From positions 2,728,001 to 2,792,000 of the forward strand of contig NZ_CP036402.1 in the NCBI RefSeq assembly GCF_004322855.1: 64,000 bases of DNA, read 5' to 3'. This DNA is from Egibacter rhizosphaerae (GTDB lineage: Bacteria > Actinomycetota > Nitriliruptoria > Euzebyales > Egibacteraceae). This document shows positions 52,972 to 61,623 of the stretch, one piece after another. The notes under the pieces are model-generated. The model was not told where the DNA came from, did no database searches, and saw only the letters and a list, made by a program, of their open reading frames with translations. The translations under genes were made by a program, and so were the position numbers. Every line of letters starts with the position of its first letter. The stretch's first letter is position 1.

Positions 52972-54054
52972 GTGGCACTGCCGTTCCGAATCGGCGTCAT
53001 GCAACTCACCATGGAACCGCTGCCGGAGATCATCCAGCACGCGCAGACCATGGATCGAGCAGGCTTCGACACCATGTGGCTCGCCGAGGCGTACCCGTGG
53101 TGGCGCAAGCACTCGATGGAGGCGCGCTCGGCGACCGCCCTCGCGCCGATCCTCGCCCGTGAGACCGAGCGTCTGGCGGTCGCGTGGGGGATCATCTCCC
53201 CGTACACCCGCCACCCCCTGCAGGTGGCGATGGAGGCGCGCGTCGCCCAGGAGGCTGCCGGACCCGGCCGCTTCATGGTCGGGCTGGGGGCCTCCAAGAT
53301 CTTCATGAAGGCCGCGGGCATCGAGGACGAACGGCCCGCGCGCCCGCGGACGAACCTGCTGGAGAGCCTCGAGATCATCCGCGCCGTCCTGGCCGGTGAG
53401 GCGGTCGACCTCGTCGGCAAGGAGTGGACGGCGCGCGCGCCGGCCCTCAAGGCGGACGCGGAGGCGCCGGACTGGCCCGTGCCGCTCTACATGGCGGGCA
53501 CCGGGCCGAAGATGCAGCAGAGTGCCGGGGAGGTGGCCGCGGGCCTCTTGACGCCGAGCATCACGACACCCGCGTTCGTGCGGTACGCCGCCGAGAACGT
53601 GCGCATCGGCGCCGAGCGGGCCGGCCGGGACCCCGGCGACGTCGACATCGGATGCACGATCGTCGCGAGCATCGACGAGGACCCGGCCCGTGGCCGCGAG
53701 GGGGCGCGGGAGATCGCCGGCATGTACCTCGCGAACAAGGTCCAGAACATCCAGGGCTCGGCCGACGTGCTGCTCGACAAGGCCGAGCTCACCCAGGAGG
53801 AGATCCGCCCGGTCGCCGACGCGATGGAGGAGGGGGGCCGCCTCGCCGCGAAGGAGGCCGTGACCGACGAGGTCCTCGACAAGACCAAGGCGATCGCGGG
53901 GACCCCGGCGGAGTGCATCGAGCGGATCCGCGAGTACCGCGAGGCCGGCTGCAGCCACATCATGCTCGAGCTGTGGGGCGAGGACCGCAACCGTCAGCTC
54001 CGGATGTTCGGCGAGCAGGTCCTGCCCCACGTCGGGCAGGGGGAGCCCGTATGA
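52972..54054 (+). CDS. Luciferase-like (LLM) flavin-dependent oxidoreductase, second copy
   Basis: The 360-residue TIM-barrel protein resembles methylene-H4MPT-reductase/F420-type LLM enzymes. H-A-Q-T-M-D-R-A-G-F-D-T-M-W-L-A-E is near residue 24, G-P-G-R-F-M-V-G-L-G-A-S near 92 and P-L-Y-M-A-G-T-G-P-K near 168. I-A-G-T-P-A-E-C is near 305. GTG 52972 is chosen because GGAGGT ends six bases upstream; an in-frame extension reaches back through operator copy C and is rejected. The stop overlaps the M20 gene (ATGA), and the following genes run with similar overlaps, so this opens a seven-gene operon to 60433. F420 use would be consistent with an actinobacterium. Confidence 0.85.
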   Translation: MALPFRIGVMQLTMEPLPEIIQHAQTMDRAGFDTMWLAEAYPWWRKHSMEARSATALAPILARETERLAVAWGIISPYTRHPLQVAMEARVAQEAAGPGRFMVGLGASKIFMKAAGIEDERPARPRTNLLESLEIIRAVLAGEAVDLVGKEWTARAPALKADAEAPDWPVPLYMAGTGPKMQQSAGEVAAGLLTPSITTPAFVRYAAENVRIGAERAGRDPGDVDIGCTIVASIDEDPARGREGAREIAGMYLANKVQNIQGSADVLLDKAELTQEEIRPVADAMEEGGRLAAKEAVTDEVLDKTKAIAGTPAECIERIREYREAGCSHIMLELWGEDRNRQLRMFGEQVLPHVGQGEPV

Positions 54055-55301
54055 CGTCACTGGCCGACGTCAGGCAGTGCGTCGACCGCGACCGGCTCAA
54101 GGCGACCGCCACGGGACTGGTCGACATCCCGAGCCCGACGGGTCACGAGCAAGCCGCGGCGGAGTTCATGGCCACGGAGCTGGCCGACGCCGGGCTCGAT
54201 GTGGGCCTGCAGGAGGTCGAGCCGGGCCGTGCGAACGCGGTCGGGCGGCGGCGCGGGGGGAGCGACGGGCCCTCGTTGATGTTCAACGGGCACCTCGACA
54301 CCTCTTACCGTGGCGACGAGCCGTGGCTCACCGGGCCGGGCTTCAAGCCGTCGTCGCTGATCCGGGACGAGACGATCCTCGGCCTCGGGATCATGAACAT
54401 GAAGGGCGCGGTGGCGTGCTACGTCGAAGCGGCCCGAGCGCTGCGCGACGCCGACGTGGAACTGGCCGGCGACCTCGTGATCGCCGCCGTCGCGGGCGAG
54501 ATCGAGAAGACCCAGTGGCGGGCCTGGGGCGAGGACTACGTGGGTGCGGACTACCGCGGCTACGGCTGCGGGACACGCCACCTCGTCACGAGCGGGGTCC
54601 TCGCCGACGCGTGCATCCTCGGCGAGCCCTCCGAGGAGCGCCTCGTGCTCGGCCATTTCGGCAGCATGTGGGTGCGCATCTCCACCCAGGGCCCGTTCTT
54701 CCACACCGCCTTCAGCCACGGCCGCCAGCACGAGAACTCGATCGTCCGGATGCAGGACGTCGTACAGGGTGTGCTCGAGTGGGCGCCGACCTGGGAGGAG
54801 CGCGCCAGTTACCAGGGGCTGCCGGGCGTGGTGAACCTCGGGTCGATGCGCGGCGGTTTCCCCTGGCGGGTGAGCCGCACCCCCCATCGGACCGACCTGT
54901 TCCTCGACCTGCGGGTGCCTCCGACGATGCCGATGCTCGACGCGCAGCGCGAGGTCGCGGGGCTCGTCGCCGCGCTCCGCGATCGCCATCCAGAGCACGA
55001 AATCGACTGGGAGGTCTTCGTCACCGCCCCGGGGGCCGAGATCGCGTCCGATCACCCGATCGTGCGCGCGGCCGAGGTCGGCCACGAGACCGCGTACGGG
55101 CAGGCGCCCGAGCACGACTACGTGCGATGGGCCTCGGACGCGTCGACGCTCTCCCGGTACGGCGTCGCCGCCTTCAACTACGGACCGATCTCCAGTGCCC
55201 TGCCGGGGCCCGAAGGGGAGAGCGTGCCGATCGACAGCCTCGTCCGGATCGCCACGTCGTACGCCGTGACCGCGATGGAGTTCTGTGGGGTGCAGACATG
55301 A
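54051..55301 (+). CDS. M20-family metallohydrolase (ArgE/DapE-like)
   Basis: The 416-residue protein has the M20 two-domain fold: N-G-H-L-D-T near residue 82, G-I-M-N-M-K-G-A near 113, A-G-E-I-E-K-T near 147 and L-G-E-P-S-E near 189. A dimerisation domain spans about 200-320 and A-S-D-A-S-T-L-S near 363. The usual bridging aspartate of D-M-K-G is asparagine (N-M-K-G), and the usual E-E pair appears as E-I-E-K. I believe a subgroup of ArgE/DapE-like proteins shares this pattern, so it may be functional, but the change deserves attention. Such enzymes cleave N-acyl or amide bonds. It is coupled by overlaps to both neighbours. Confidence 0.85.
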   Translation: MTSLADVRQCVDRDRLKATATGLVDIPSPTGHEQAAAEFMATELADAGLDVGLQEVEPGRANAVGRRRGGSDGPSLMFNGHLDTSYRGDEPWLTGPGFKPSSLIRDETILGLGIMNMKGAVACYVEAARALRDADVELAGDLVIAAVAGEIEKTQWRAWGEDYVGADYRGYGCGTRHLVTSGVLADACILGEPSEERLVLGHFGSMWVRISTQGPFFHTAFSHGRQHENSIVRMQDVVQGVLEWAPTWEERASYQGLPGVVNLGSMRGGFPWRVSRTPHRTDLFLDLRVPPTMPMLDAQREVAGLVAALRDRHPEHEIDWEVFVTAPGAEIASDHPIVRAAEVGHETAYGQAPEHDYVRWASDASTLSRYGVAAFNYGPISSALPGPEGESVPIDSLVRIATSYAVTAMEFCGVQT

Positions 55302-56179
55302 AGCTGGTGACCTACCGCGACGCCGCCGGTACCGCCCGACCGGGCGTGGTGCGGGGCGAGGGGATCGTCCCGCTCGACTACCCGGACATGCGCGCGGTGT
55401 TCGAGGACTACGACCGCGCGATCGCCTCCGCCAAGGCGGCACGGGGCGACGGCACGGCGCTCGACGCGGCCGACCTCGAGGCGCCGATCGTGCCGAAGAA
55501 GTTCTTCCACACCGCCGGCAACTTCCGCGAGCACGAGGAGGAGTCGCAGAAGGCGGACTGGTCGCACGAGATCGCGCCGTGGATCGTGTTCTTCCAGAAC
55601 ACCGACGCGATCATCGGCCCGGACGACCCGATCGTCTACCCGCCGCACCTCACGAGCGAGCTCGACTACGAGCTGGAGCTCTGCGTGGTCATCAAGAAGG
55701 CGGGCAAGCACTTCGACGCCGACGCCGCTCGTGACTACATTGGTGGATATGTACTATTCAACGACATCACGGCTCGGGACATCCAGCGAAACGAGATGCG
55801 CTCGGGCGTGTTCAGCTTCTGCAAGGCGATCGATACGTTCTGCCCGGTGGGCCCCTGGATCGTGACCCCCGACGAGGTCGGCGACCCGCACGACCTGCGC
55901 ATGGAGCTGCGGGTCAACGGGGAGCCGCGCCAGCAGTCGCACTCCAGCAACATGTGGGTCTCGGTGCCGCAGATCATCGCCCACTACTCCGCGCTCGGCT
56001 ACAGCGCCGGCGACATCCTCTCGACCGGCACGGTCTCGGGGGTCGCGGCGTTCAGCGACGATCCCCAGGCGAACTACCTGAAGCCCGGCGACGTCGTGGA
56101 GTGCGACATCGAGCGGGTCGGGATCCTGCGCAACCAGGTCATCGGCTGGGAGGACGCGTACAGCGCCCCGCCGCGCTGA
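55298..56179 (+). CDS. Fumarylacetoacetate-hydrolase-family protein
   Basis: The 293-residue protein has an FAA-hydrolase fold. The metal ligands are E residues in S-E-L-D-Y-E-L-E-L near residue 130 and D in G-Y-V-L-F-N-D-I-T-A-R-D near 152-163, with the catalytic H-x-x-x-E helix in F-R-E-H-E-E-E near 76. Family members hydrolyse C-C bonds of acylpyruvates or decarboxylate and hydrate oxo-acids in aromatic meta-cleavage routes. This fits a ring-breakdown operon. Around 55737-55770 six or seven consecutive codons are A/T-ending, unlike the rest of the gene. It overlaps the M20 gene by ATGA. Confidence 0.88.
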   Translation: MKLVTYRDAAGTARPGVVRGEGIVPLDYPDMRAVFEDYDRAIASAKAARGDGTALDAADLEAPIVPKKFFHTAGNFREHEEESQKADWSHEIAPWIVFFQNTDAIIGPDDPIVYPPHLTSELDYELELCVVIKKAGKHFDADAARDYIGGYVLFNDITARDIQRNEMRSGVFSFCKAIDTFCPVGPWIVTPDEVGDPHDLRMELRVNGEPRQQSHSSNMWVSVPQIIAHYSALGYSAGDILSTGTVSGVAAFSDDPQANYLKPGDVVECDIERVGILRNQVIGWEDAYSAPPR

Positions 56180-56223
56180 CGGGCGACCCGGGGCGGAAGC
56201 CTCACGAGACAAGGGGCCGGCAG

Positions 56224-57399
56224 ATGGAGTACCCACGGGACGAGGAACGGCTCAGCCGGGTCCGCTCGCGCATGGCCGACGAGGATGTCGACGCCCTCGT
56301 CTGCAGCGCCCCCGACAACGTCGTGTACCTCGGCAACTACTGGACGATGAAGGGCTGGGAGGTCCTCGTCTTCCCCCGCGAGGGCGAACCGACGCTGATC
56401 GCCGTGGAGCCCCAGGCCGAGAACGTGGCACGCAACGCGTGGGTCGACGACGTGCGCTACTTCGCGGGCTACGACCCCGGCGACCCGCGGCCGCCGCACG
56501 TGCGCGCGCTCGATCTGGCCCTCGAGGTCCTGGCCGAGCGCGGCCTCGACCGCCGGGTCGGCGCCGAGCTCTCCGGCGGTACACAGGGTGCGGATCGCAT
56601 GGTCGGCGAGCCGACGGTGCCCTGGAAGGACCGCTACGACCGCCTCGAGGCCGCGACCGGCGAGCTCGCGGACGCCACGCCGTTGCTCGTGCGGGCGCGG
56701 ATGCGCAAGACCCCCCAGGAGATCGAGCGGCTCCGGCGCACGAACCGCCTCGCGGGGTTGGCGGTCGACCACGTGCGCGAGCGCATCTCCGCCGACCAGC
56801 GTGAACCGGACGTGGGGGGGATGTACGAGGCGTTCGTGCACTCCGAGGGGATCGGGTTCGAGGGCACGGTCGAGATGGCGCGCGCTTTCACGCTCGCCTG
56901 GTCCGGGCCGGGCATCAGCACGTTCACCGCCACGGGCAACCGGCCCATCCAGCCCGACCAACCCACCCTGCTGGAGATCTGGGTCTGCGCGGACGGGTAC
57001 TGGAACGACCTCACGAAGAACGCGTGTCCCGGCCCCCTCACGCCGGCCTACGAGCGCCTCCTCGACGACCTCCTGGGGATCATGGACGAGGTGACGCGCG
57101 ACCACGTCCACCCCGGGGCGCCGTTGGGGGAGGTGGATCGGCTCATCCGCGCGCGGATCACCGAGGCGGGCCACACCGAGCCCAGCCACTTCGTCTGCCA
57201 CGGGGTCGGCGCTCGGGCGCACGAGCCCCCCTGGGCGCACCAGGCGGTCGACGCCACGATGGAGGAGGGGATGGTCCTCGCGATCGAGCCCGGCTGCTAC
57301 TGGGACGGCGGCGGGGGGCTGCGCCTCGAGGACAACTTCCTCGTGACCGCCGACGGCTGCGAGCGCCTCTGCCCCGCCCCCGACGACTTCCGGCGGTGA
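56224..57399 (+). CDS. M24 (creatinase/Xaa-Pro peptidase-fold) protein, first copy
   Basis: The 391-residue protein has an N-terminal creatinase-like domain (1-160) and a pita-bread catalytic domain. Candidate ligands are E in L-L-E-I-W-V and D in W-N-D-L-T near residue 262, H in H-F-V-C-H-G near 323, and E residues in A-I-E-P-G near 358 and L-R-L-E-D-N near 372. The first ligand is normally Asp, and the L-E-I-W-V alignment suggests Glu there. M24 proteins may be prolidases, or, when ligands are lost, creatinase- or DMSP-lyase-type enzymes acting on C-N or C-S bonds. In this operon a small-molecule hydrolase or lyase seems likelier than a peptidase. The ATG follows AAGGGGCCGGCAG. Confidence 0.8.
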   Translation: MEYPRDEERLSRVRSRMADEDVDALVCSAPDNVVYLGNYWTMKGWEVLVFPREGEPTLIAVEPQAENVARNAWVDDVRYFAGYDPGDPRPPHVRALDLALEVLAERGLDRRVGAELSGGTQGADRMVGEPTVPWKDRYDRLEAATGELADATPLLVRARMRKTPQEIERLRRTNRLAGLAVDHVRERISADQREPDVGGMYEAFVHSEGIGFEGTVEMARAFTLAWSGPGISTFTATGNRPIQPDQPTLLEIWVCADGYWNDLTKNACPGPLTPAYERLLDDLLGIMDEVTRDHVHPGAPLGEVDRLIRARITEAGHTEPSHFVCHGVGARAHEPPWAHQAVDATMEEGMVLAIEPGCYWDGGGGLRLEDNFLVTADGCERLCPAPDDFRR

Positions 57400-57401
57400 G
57401 C

Positions 57402-58352
57402 ATGCGCATCGAGTCGGTCTGCGTCATCGGCAGCGGGGCGATCGGCAGCCTCTGCGCCGGCCATCTCGCCCAACTCGCCGACGTGTCGGTGCTGACACGG
57501 CGCGAGAACCAGGCTGCGGCATTGACCGAGCAGGGCCTGCGGGTGTCGGGCAAGACCGAGCGCCACGTCCCGATCCGGGCCTCGCACCGCGCGGCCGACC
57601 TGCCCGCCGCGGACCTCGTGATCGTCGCGTGCAAGGTGACCCAGCTGCGCGAGGCGATCGCCGCGTTCGAGGGGCGCGCGCCCGATGCCACGGTGCTGAC
57701 CCTCCAGAACGGGATGGGCGCGGAGGAGGTCGTGGGCGAGCACGGATCGTGGCCGATCGTGTCGGGCGTGACGTTCATGAGCGGGGTGCGCCACTCGGAC
57801 GTGCACGTGGAGTACGAGCTCGACACCGCCACCTGGATGGGCCCGTACCACGGGACCGGGACCTCCTACGAGGTGGCCGCCGCGATCGGGGAGCTCTTCG
57901 TGGCCGGCGGGCTGCGCGCCGAGGTCTTCGCGGACCTGCGGCCGGCGCAGTGGTCGAAGCTCCTCTTCAACACGGCCGTGAACTGCGTCGCGGCGGTCAC
58001 GGACCTGCCGCACGTCGGGGTCTTCGCCCGCCGCGAGCGCGACACCGACCTCGGCCACCTCCTGAGTGACCTCGTTGCCGAGGGCAAGGCCGTCGCCGAG
58101 GCCGCGGGCGTCGAGCTCTACGAGGACCCCTGGGAGATGAACGTGCGCGCGGTCAGCGTCGGCCAGACCGGCAACGAGGCGTACGCGCACGTGCCGTCGA
58201 TGCTGGCCGACGTGCGGGCCGGACAGGCGACCGAGGTCGATTTCATCGCCGGCTCGCTCGTCCGTGAGGCCGACCGCCACGGGGTGCCGGTCCCGCTCAC
58301 GCGGGCGCTCTACCGCCTCGTGAAAGCGCGTGACCGGACCTACGACGACTGA
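57402..58352 (+). CDS. Ketopantoate-reductase-like (ApbA/PanE) NAD(P)-dependent oxidoreductase, first copy
   Basis: The 316-residue enzyme has the dinucleotide motif I-G-S-G-A-I-G-S near residue 10. The family lysine and asparagine lie in L-Q-N-G-M-G-A near 104 and W-S-K-L-L-F-N-T-A-V-N near 185-195, with a closing E in A-T-E-V-D-F-I near 278. PanE proper reduces ketopantoate, but many ApbA-family paralogues in catabolic operons act on other 2-oxo acids. Two such genes side by side here, without pantothenate genes, favour a catabolic role. The ATG lies two bases after the M24 stop. Confidence 0.85.
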   Translation: MRIESVCVIGSGAIGSLCAGHLAQLADVSVLTRRENQAAALTEQGLRVSGKTERHVPIRASHRAADLPAADLVIVACKVTQLREAIAAFEGRAPDATVLTLQNGMGAEEVVGEHGSWPIVSGVTFMSGVRHSDVHVEYELDTATWMGPYHGTGTSYEVAAAIGELFVAGGLRAEVFADLRPAQWSKLLFNTAVNCVAAVTDLPHVGVFARRERDTDLGHLLSDLVAEGKAVAEAAGVELYEDPWEMNVRAVSVGQTGNEAYAHVPSMLADVRAGQATEVDFIAGSLVREADRHGVPVPLTRALYRLVKARDRTYDD

Positions 58353-58370
58353 CCCACGAGAGGAGCACCC

Positions 58371-59291
58371 GTGCGGATCGCCGTGATCGGCTGCGGGGCG
58401 GTCGGCAGCATCTTCGCCGCCCACCTCGCCCAACTCGAGGACGCGGAGGTCTGGGCCTACGACGTCGACACCGCCCACGTCGACGCGATCAACGCGCACG
58501 GCCTGCGCCTGTCGGGCCAGCGGGACCTCACGGGCTGGCCGCGGGCCACCGGCCACGCCGACGAGCTGCCGCCATGCGATCTCGGCATCGTGGCGACGAA
58601 GTCCTACGTCACCGAGCCGGCGATCCGCGCCGTCGCCGCGAGCTTCGCCGACGGCGCGGTCTGCTCGGTCCAGAACGGGGTCGGCAACGAGGAGGTCATC
58701 GCCGGTCACGTCGCCCGGGTGATCCGCGGCACGACGTTCCCGGCCGGACGGATCCTCGAGCCCGGGCACGTCGCGATGGACACCGGGGGCAAGGTGTGGG
58801 TCGGCCCGTTCGAGGACCAGCCCGCGCGCATGGACGAGGTCGAGGCCCTCGCGGATGCCCTGAACCGCGCGCAGCTGGACGCGCTCGCGATGACCGATGC
58901 GCGCGGCGCCCAGTGGACGAAGGTCATTTTCAACGCCGCGACGAACCCGCTCGGCGCGCTCACGGGCCTCACGCACGGGCGCCTCTGCGAGCTCCCCGCG
59001 ACGAGGGAGCTCGCGAGTGCGCTGGTCGCCGAGGGGCGCGCCGTCGCCGAGGCGCTCGGGATCGAGCTCGACAGCGATCCCGACGAGCTGATCGACCACG
59101 CCGCGGAGGTCGCCTACGAGCACCAGGCCAGCATGTTGCAGGACGTGCTCGCCGAGCGCGCGACCGAGGTGGACGCGCTGAACGGCGGGATCTCCCGCTT
59201 CGGTGACGAGGGCGGGGTCCCCACGCCGATGAACCGTGCCGTCTGGGCGCTCGTGCAAGGGCTCGAGCGCTCATGGACGCAACCACGCTGA
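58371..59291 (+). CDS. Ketopantoate-reductase-like (ApbA/PanE) NAD(P)-dependent oxidoreductase, second copy
   Basis: The 306-residue enzyme has I-G-C-G-A-V-G-S near residue 7, V-Q-N-G-V-G-N-E near 104, W-T-K-V-I-F-N-A-A-T-N near 185 and A-T-E-V-D-A-L near 265. It resembles the gene just upstream at the same positions but is clearly diverged, suggesting an old tandem duplication or separate recruitment. The GTG at 58371 follows GAGAGGAGCACCC. Both dehydrogenases probably handle oxo-acid or hydroxy-acid intermediates, perhaps different stereoisomers; this is inference. Its end lies just before the second M24 gene. Confidence 0.85.
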   Translation: MRIAVIGCGAVGSIFAAHLAQLEDAEVWAYDVDTAHVDAINAHGLRLSGQRDLTGWPRATGHADELPPCDLGIVATKSYVTEPAIRAVAASFADGAVCSVQNGVGNEEVIAGHVARVIRGTTFPAGRILEPGHVAMDTGGKVWVGPFEDQPARMDEVEALADALNRAQLDALAMTDARGAQWTKVIFNAATNPLGALTGLTHGRLCELPATRELASALVAEGRAVAEALGIELDSDPDELIDHAAEVAYEHQASMLQDVLAERATEVDALNGGISRFGDEGGVPTPMNRAVWALVQGLERSWTQPR

Positions 59292-59302
59292 GGAGGGTCA
59301 CC

Positions 59303-60433
59303 ATGCCGAGCACCGCCGAGATCGAGCGCCGCTACCGCAAGCTGCGCGAGGCCATGGAGCACGCGGGCGTCGACGCGCTCGTCGTGACCGGGACGGAGTA
59401 CACCGGCTTCGAGGGCGGGATCCGGTACGTCTCGGGCTTCCGGATCGTGCACCGCTACACCTACGTCGTCCTGCCGCTCGACGGCGAACCGGTCTCGTTG
59501 TTCCCCGCGGAGGCCCGGTGGGTCGGGGTGCACGCGGAGCCCTGGATCGAGCGCCAGGAGTTCCCCCAGGTCCCCGGCGACTGGATCCGCGAGGAGGCCG
59601 AGAAGCGGGGTTGGCGCCGGATCGGGGTGTACGGCCTCGACTTCGTCATGCCCGTGCGCGACTACCGCGCGCTGAGTGCCGGGGACGTCGAGCTCGTCCC
59701 GTTCGATCAGGAGTTCGACACCGCCCGCGCGGTGAAGAGCGACGAGGAGCTCGAACTGGTCCGCGACAGCCTCGCGATCAACGAGGAGGGCTTCTGGGCG
59801 CTCGTGCGGGCCTACGAGCCGGGCCGCACCGAGTCGGAGCTCATGGCGGCCGCGGAGGCGCTGTTCGTCGAGCGTGGCACGGGCCGGCGGACGATGAACA
59901 TGGTGTTGTCGGGTCGGGGCGGCTCCGCCGAGCCCGAGTTCAAGATCCCCGATCACCAGCGGCCGGTGGAGCCCGACGACCTGCTGCTCTACTCGCTGGA
60001 GATCGCCGGGCCGGGCGGATACTGGACGGAGTTCGCCCGTCCCCTCATCCGGGGCGAGCTGAGCGCGGAGTCCCGCCGCATGTTTGACGCGTACCACGCG
60101 TGCTTCGAGGCGGCGACCCGGACGCTCCGCGACGGGGCGACGGCCCAGGACGTCCATCGCGCGGTCGCCGAGCCGCTCGAGGACGAGGGGTATCCGTTGG
60201 GCCACGTCACGGGCCACTCGATCGGCACGACGATGATCGAGTTCCCCCGGATCGGCGAGGGCGAGGAGTCCACGGTCCTGCGCGAGAACATGATCATCTC
60301 GATCCACCCCCACGTGATCTCGACCGACGGGCAGTCCTGCCTCTACATGCAGGAGACCTTCCGGGTCGGCCGGGACGGCGGGGAGGCGCTCTCCGGCGTG
60401 CCGATCACGACGTTCGACGGCACGGAGGCCTGA
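59303..60433 (+). CDS. M24 (creatinase/Xaa-Pro peptidase-fold) protein, second copy
   Basis: The 376-residue protein has the creatinase-type N-domain (1-150) and a pita-bread C-domain. The usual five metal ligands are incomplete. L-L-Y-S-L-E-I-A-G-P-G-G-Y-W-T-E-F-A near residue 234-250 has E in place of the second Asp. H in T-G-H-S-I-G near 313 is present, and the later Glu positions are not clear: I-S-I-H-P-H has His where E-P is expected. This pattern argues for a non-metal creatinase-like hydrolase rather than a peptidase. ATG 59303 follows GAGGAGGGTCACC. It ends the seven-gene operon and converges on the second LuxR gene. Confidence 0.78.
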   Translation: MPSTAEIERRYRKLREAMEHAGVDALVVTGTEYTGFEGGIRYVSGFRIVHRYTYVVLPLDGEPVSLFPAEARWVGVHAEPWIERQEFPQVPGDWIREEAEKRGWRRIGVYGLDFVMPVRDYRALSAGDVELVPFDQEFDTARAVKSDEELELVRDSLAINEEGFWALVRAYEPGRTESELMAAAEALFVERGTGRRTMNMVLSGRGGSAEPEFKIPDHQRPVEPDDLLLYSLEIAGPGGYWTEFARPLIRGELSAESRRMFDAYHACFEAATRTLRDGATAQDVHRAVAEPLEDEGYPLGHVTGHSIGTTMIEFPRIGEGEESTVLRENMIISIHPHVISTDGQSCLYMQETFRVGRDGGEALSGVPITTFDGTEA

Positions 60434-60473
60434 CGGCGGAGGTCTGCGCGGGTCCCGGTCCCGCCGACGAGCG

Positions 60474-61565
60474 CTAGCCCGCGAGTACGCGGCGGGTCAG
60501 GTCGACCCGGGAGATCGTGCCGGTCTTGCGGTACACGCTGCCGGTGTGCTCCTTGACCGTGTAGGGGCTCAGGAACAACTCGGCGGCGATGGCGTCGTTG
60601 CTGGCACCGGCCGCGATCAGCTGTGCGACCTCCCGCTCCCGCGGCGTCAGGGCACTCGCCACGGCCGCGGGCAGGGTGGGTCGGGTGGGCTCCTCCAACG
60701 CCAGCGTGGTCGCCATCAGGTTCGGGTCGTCGGCGTCGCGGACCGAGCGCAGCCGGAGGACCCCTTCGCCGGCAGGGAGGCGCACCGTTCGTCGAGCGGT
60801 GATCTCGCCGTCCCTCGCGCCGTCGGACGCGAGCGCGGCGTCGAGGGAGAATCCCGGGTCCGCGGCCTCCAACCGCTCCAGCAGCTCGCGGGCGGCCCGG
60901 TTGACCCGTCGTTCCCCACCCCCGAGGTCGGTGAGGACGAGCGGCTCGTCGCACAGTTCCACGCCGGTACGCAGCCAATCGCGCTCGCGGGCGAGGTCGG
61001 CAGTGCGCGCCACGGACTCGAGCGCACCACCGACCACGAGTCCGATGGCCCCGGCGAACTCGATCAGCTCGCGCGTCACCGAGGGGTGATGCGCGTGGAA
61101 CGCGAAGTGCAGCGAGCCGACGACGCGCGCCTGCGCCACGACGGGCGCCTCGATCTTGTGCTCGAAGCGCTGGAGCTGGCAGATCTCGTACATCGGGTTG
61201 GCGAGCCACTCCGGCTCGCTCAGGAGCGTGGCGCTCGACGTCGGTCGCCGCTCGTCGACCAGGTAGTGCAGCATCGGGTCGACGGCCCGCCCACGCTCCT
61301 CGTAGACGGCGAGGACGTAGTCGCTGACCCCCCGCACTGCGGTGTGCTCGACCACCAGCGTGCCGGGATCGAACAGGTACAGCCCCTGGGCCGCGCTCGG
61401 CACCAGGGCGCCGGCTCCGCGAAGGAAGGCCGCGCCCACTCCCTTCACGGTCGACTCGCGGGTGAGCGCCGGGGCGAAGTGGGCGAGCCGTGCCCAGGCG
61501 ACGTCACCCCCGTCGACGGAACCCGCCATCGGATCGAGGATGTCATCGGCTTCGCGTTCGGCCAT
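60474..61565 (-). CDS. GAF-type sensor with LuxR DNA-binding domain (second copy)
   Basis: The 363-residue regulator has the same plan as the one at 36546. A GAF-like region (30-170) contains G-V-S-D-Y-V-L-A-V-Y, a PAS-like middle contains D-L-G-G-G-E-R-R-V-N-R-A-A-R-E-L, and the LuxR helix-turn-helix lies at about 305-355 (L-T-P-R-E-R-E-V-A-Q-L, T-V-K-E-H). Start ATG 61565 is preferred; a GTG at 61619 would put the start a few bases from operator copy B and has no ribosome-binding site. It is divergent from the second StyA-like gene. The shared G-V-S-D-Y stretch suggests both copies sense related ligands. Confidence 0.82.
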   Translation of the reverse strand: MAEREADDILDPMAGSVDGGDVAWARLAHFAPALTRESTVKGVGAAFLRGAGALVPSAAQGLYLFDPGTLVVEHTAVRGVSDYVLAVYEERGRAVDPMLHYLVDERRPTSSATLLSEPEWLANPMYEICQLQRFEHKIEAPVVAQARVVGSLHFAFHAHHPSVTRELIEFAGAIGLVVGGALESVARTADLARERDWLRTGVELCDEPLVLTDLGGGERRVNRAARELLERLEAADPGFSLDAALASDGARDGEITARRTVRLPAGEGVLRLRSVRDADDPNLMATTLALEEPTRPTLPAAVASALTPREREVAQLIAAGASNDAIAAELFLSPYTVKEHTGSVYRKTGTISRVDLTRRVLAG

Positions 61566-61623
61566 CTCGGGCTCCCGGTGGGCTCCAGTGGGTGCTCGGT
61601 GGGCGATACGTGAACCCACATGT

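Noticed and set aside
57402-59291. Assigning panE to the two ketopantoate-reductase-like genes.
   Set aside because: No pantothenate genes are nearby, and both sit in a catabolic operon. Family membership does not fix the substrate.
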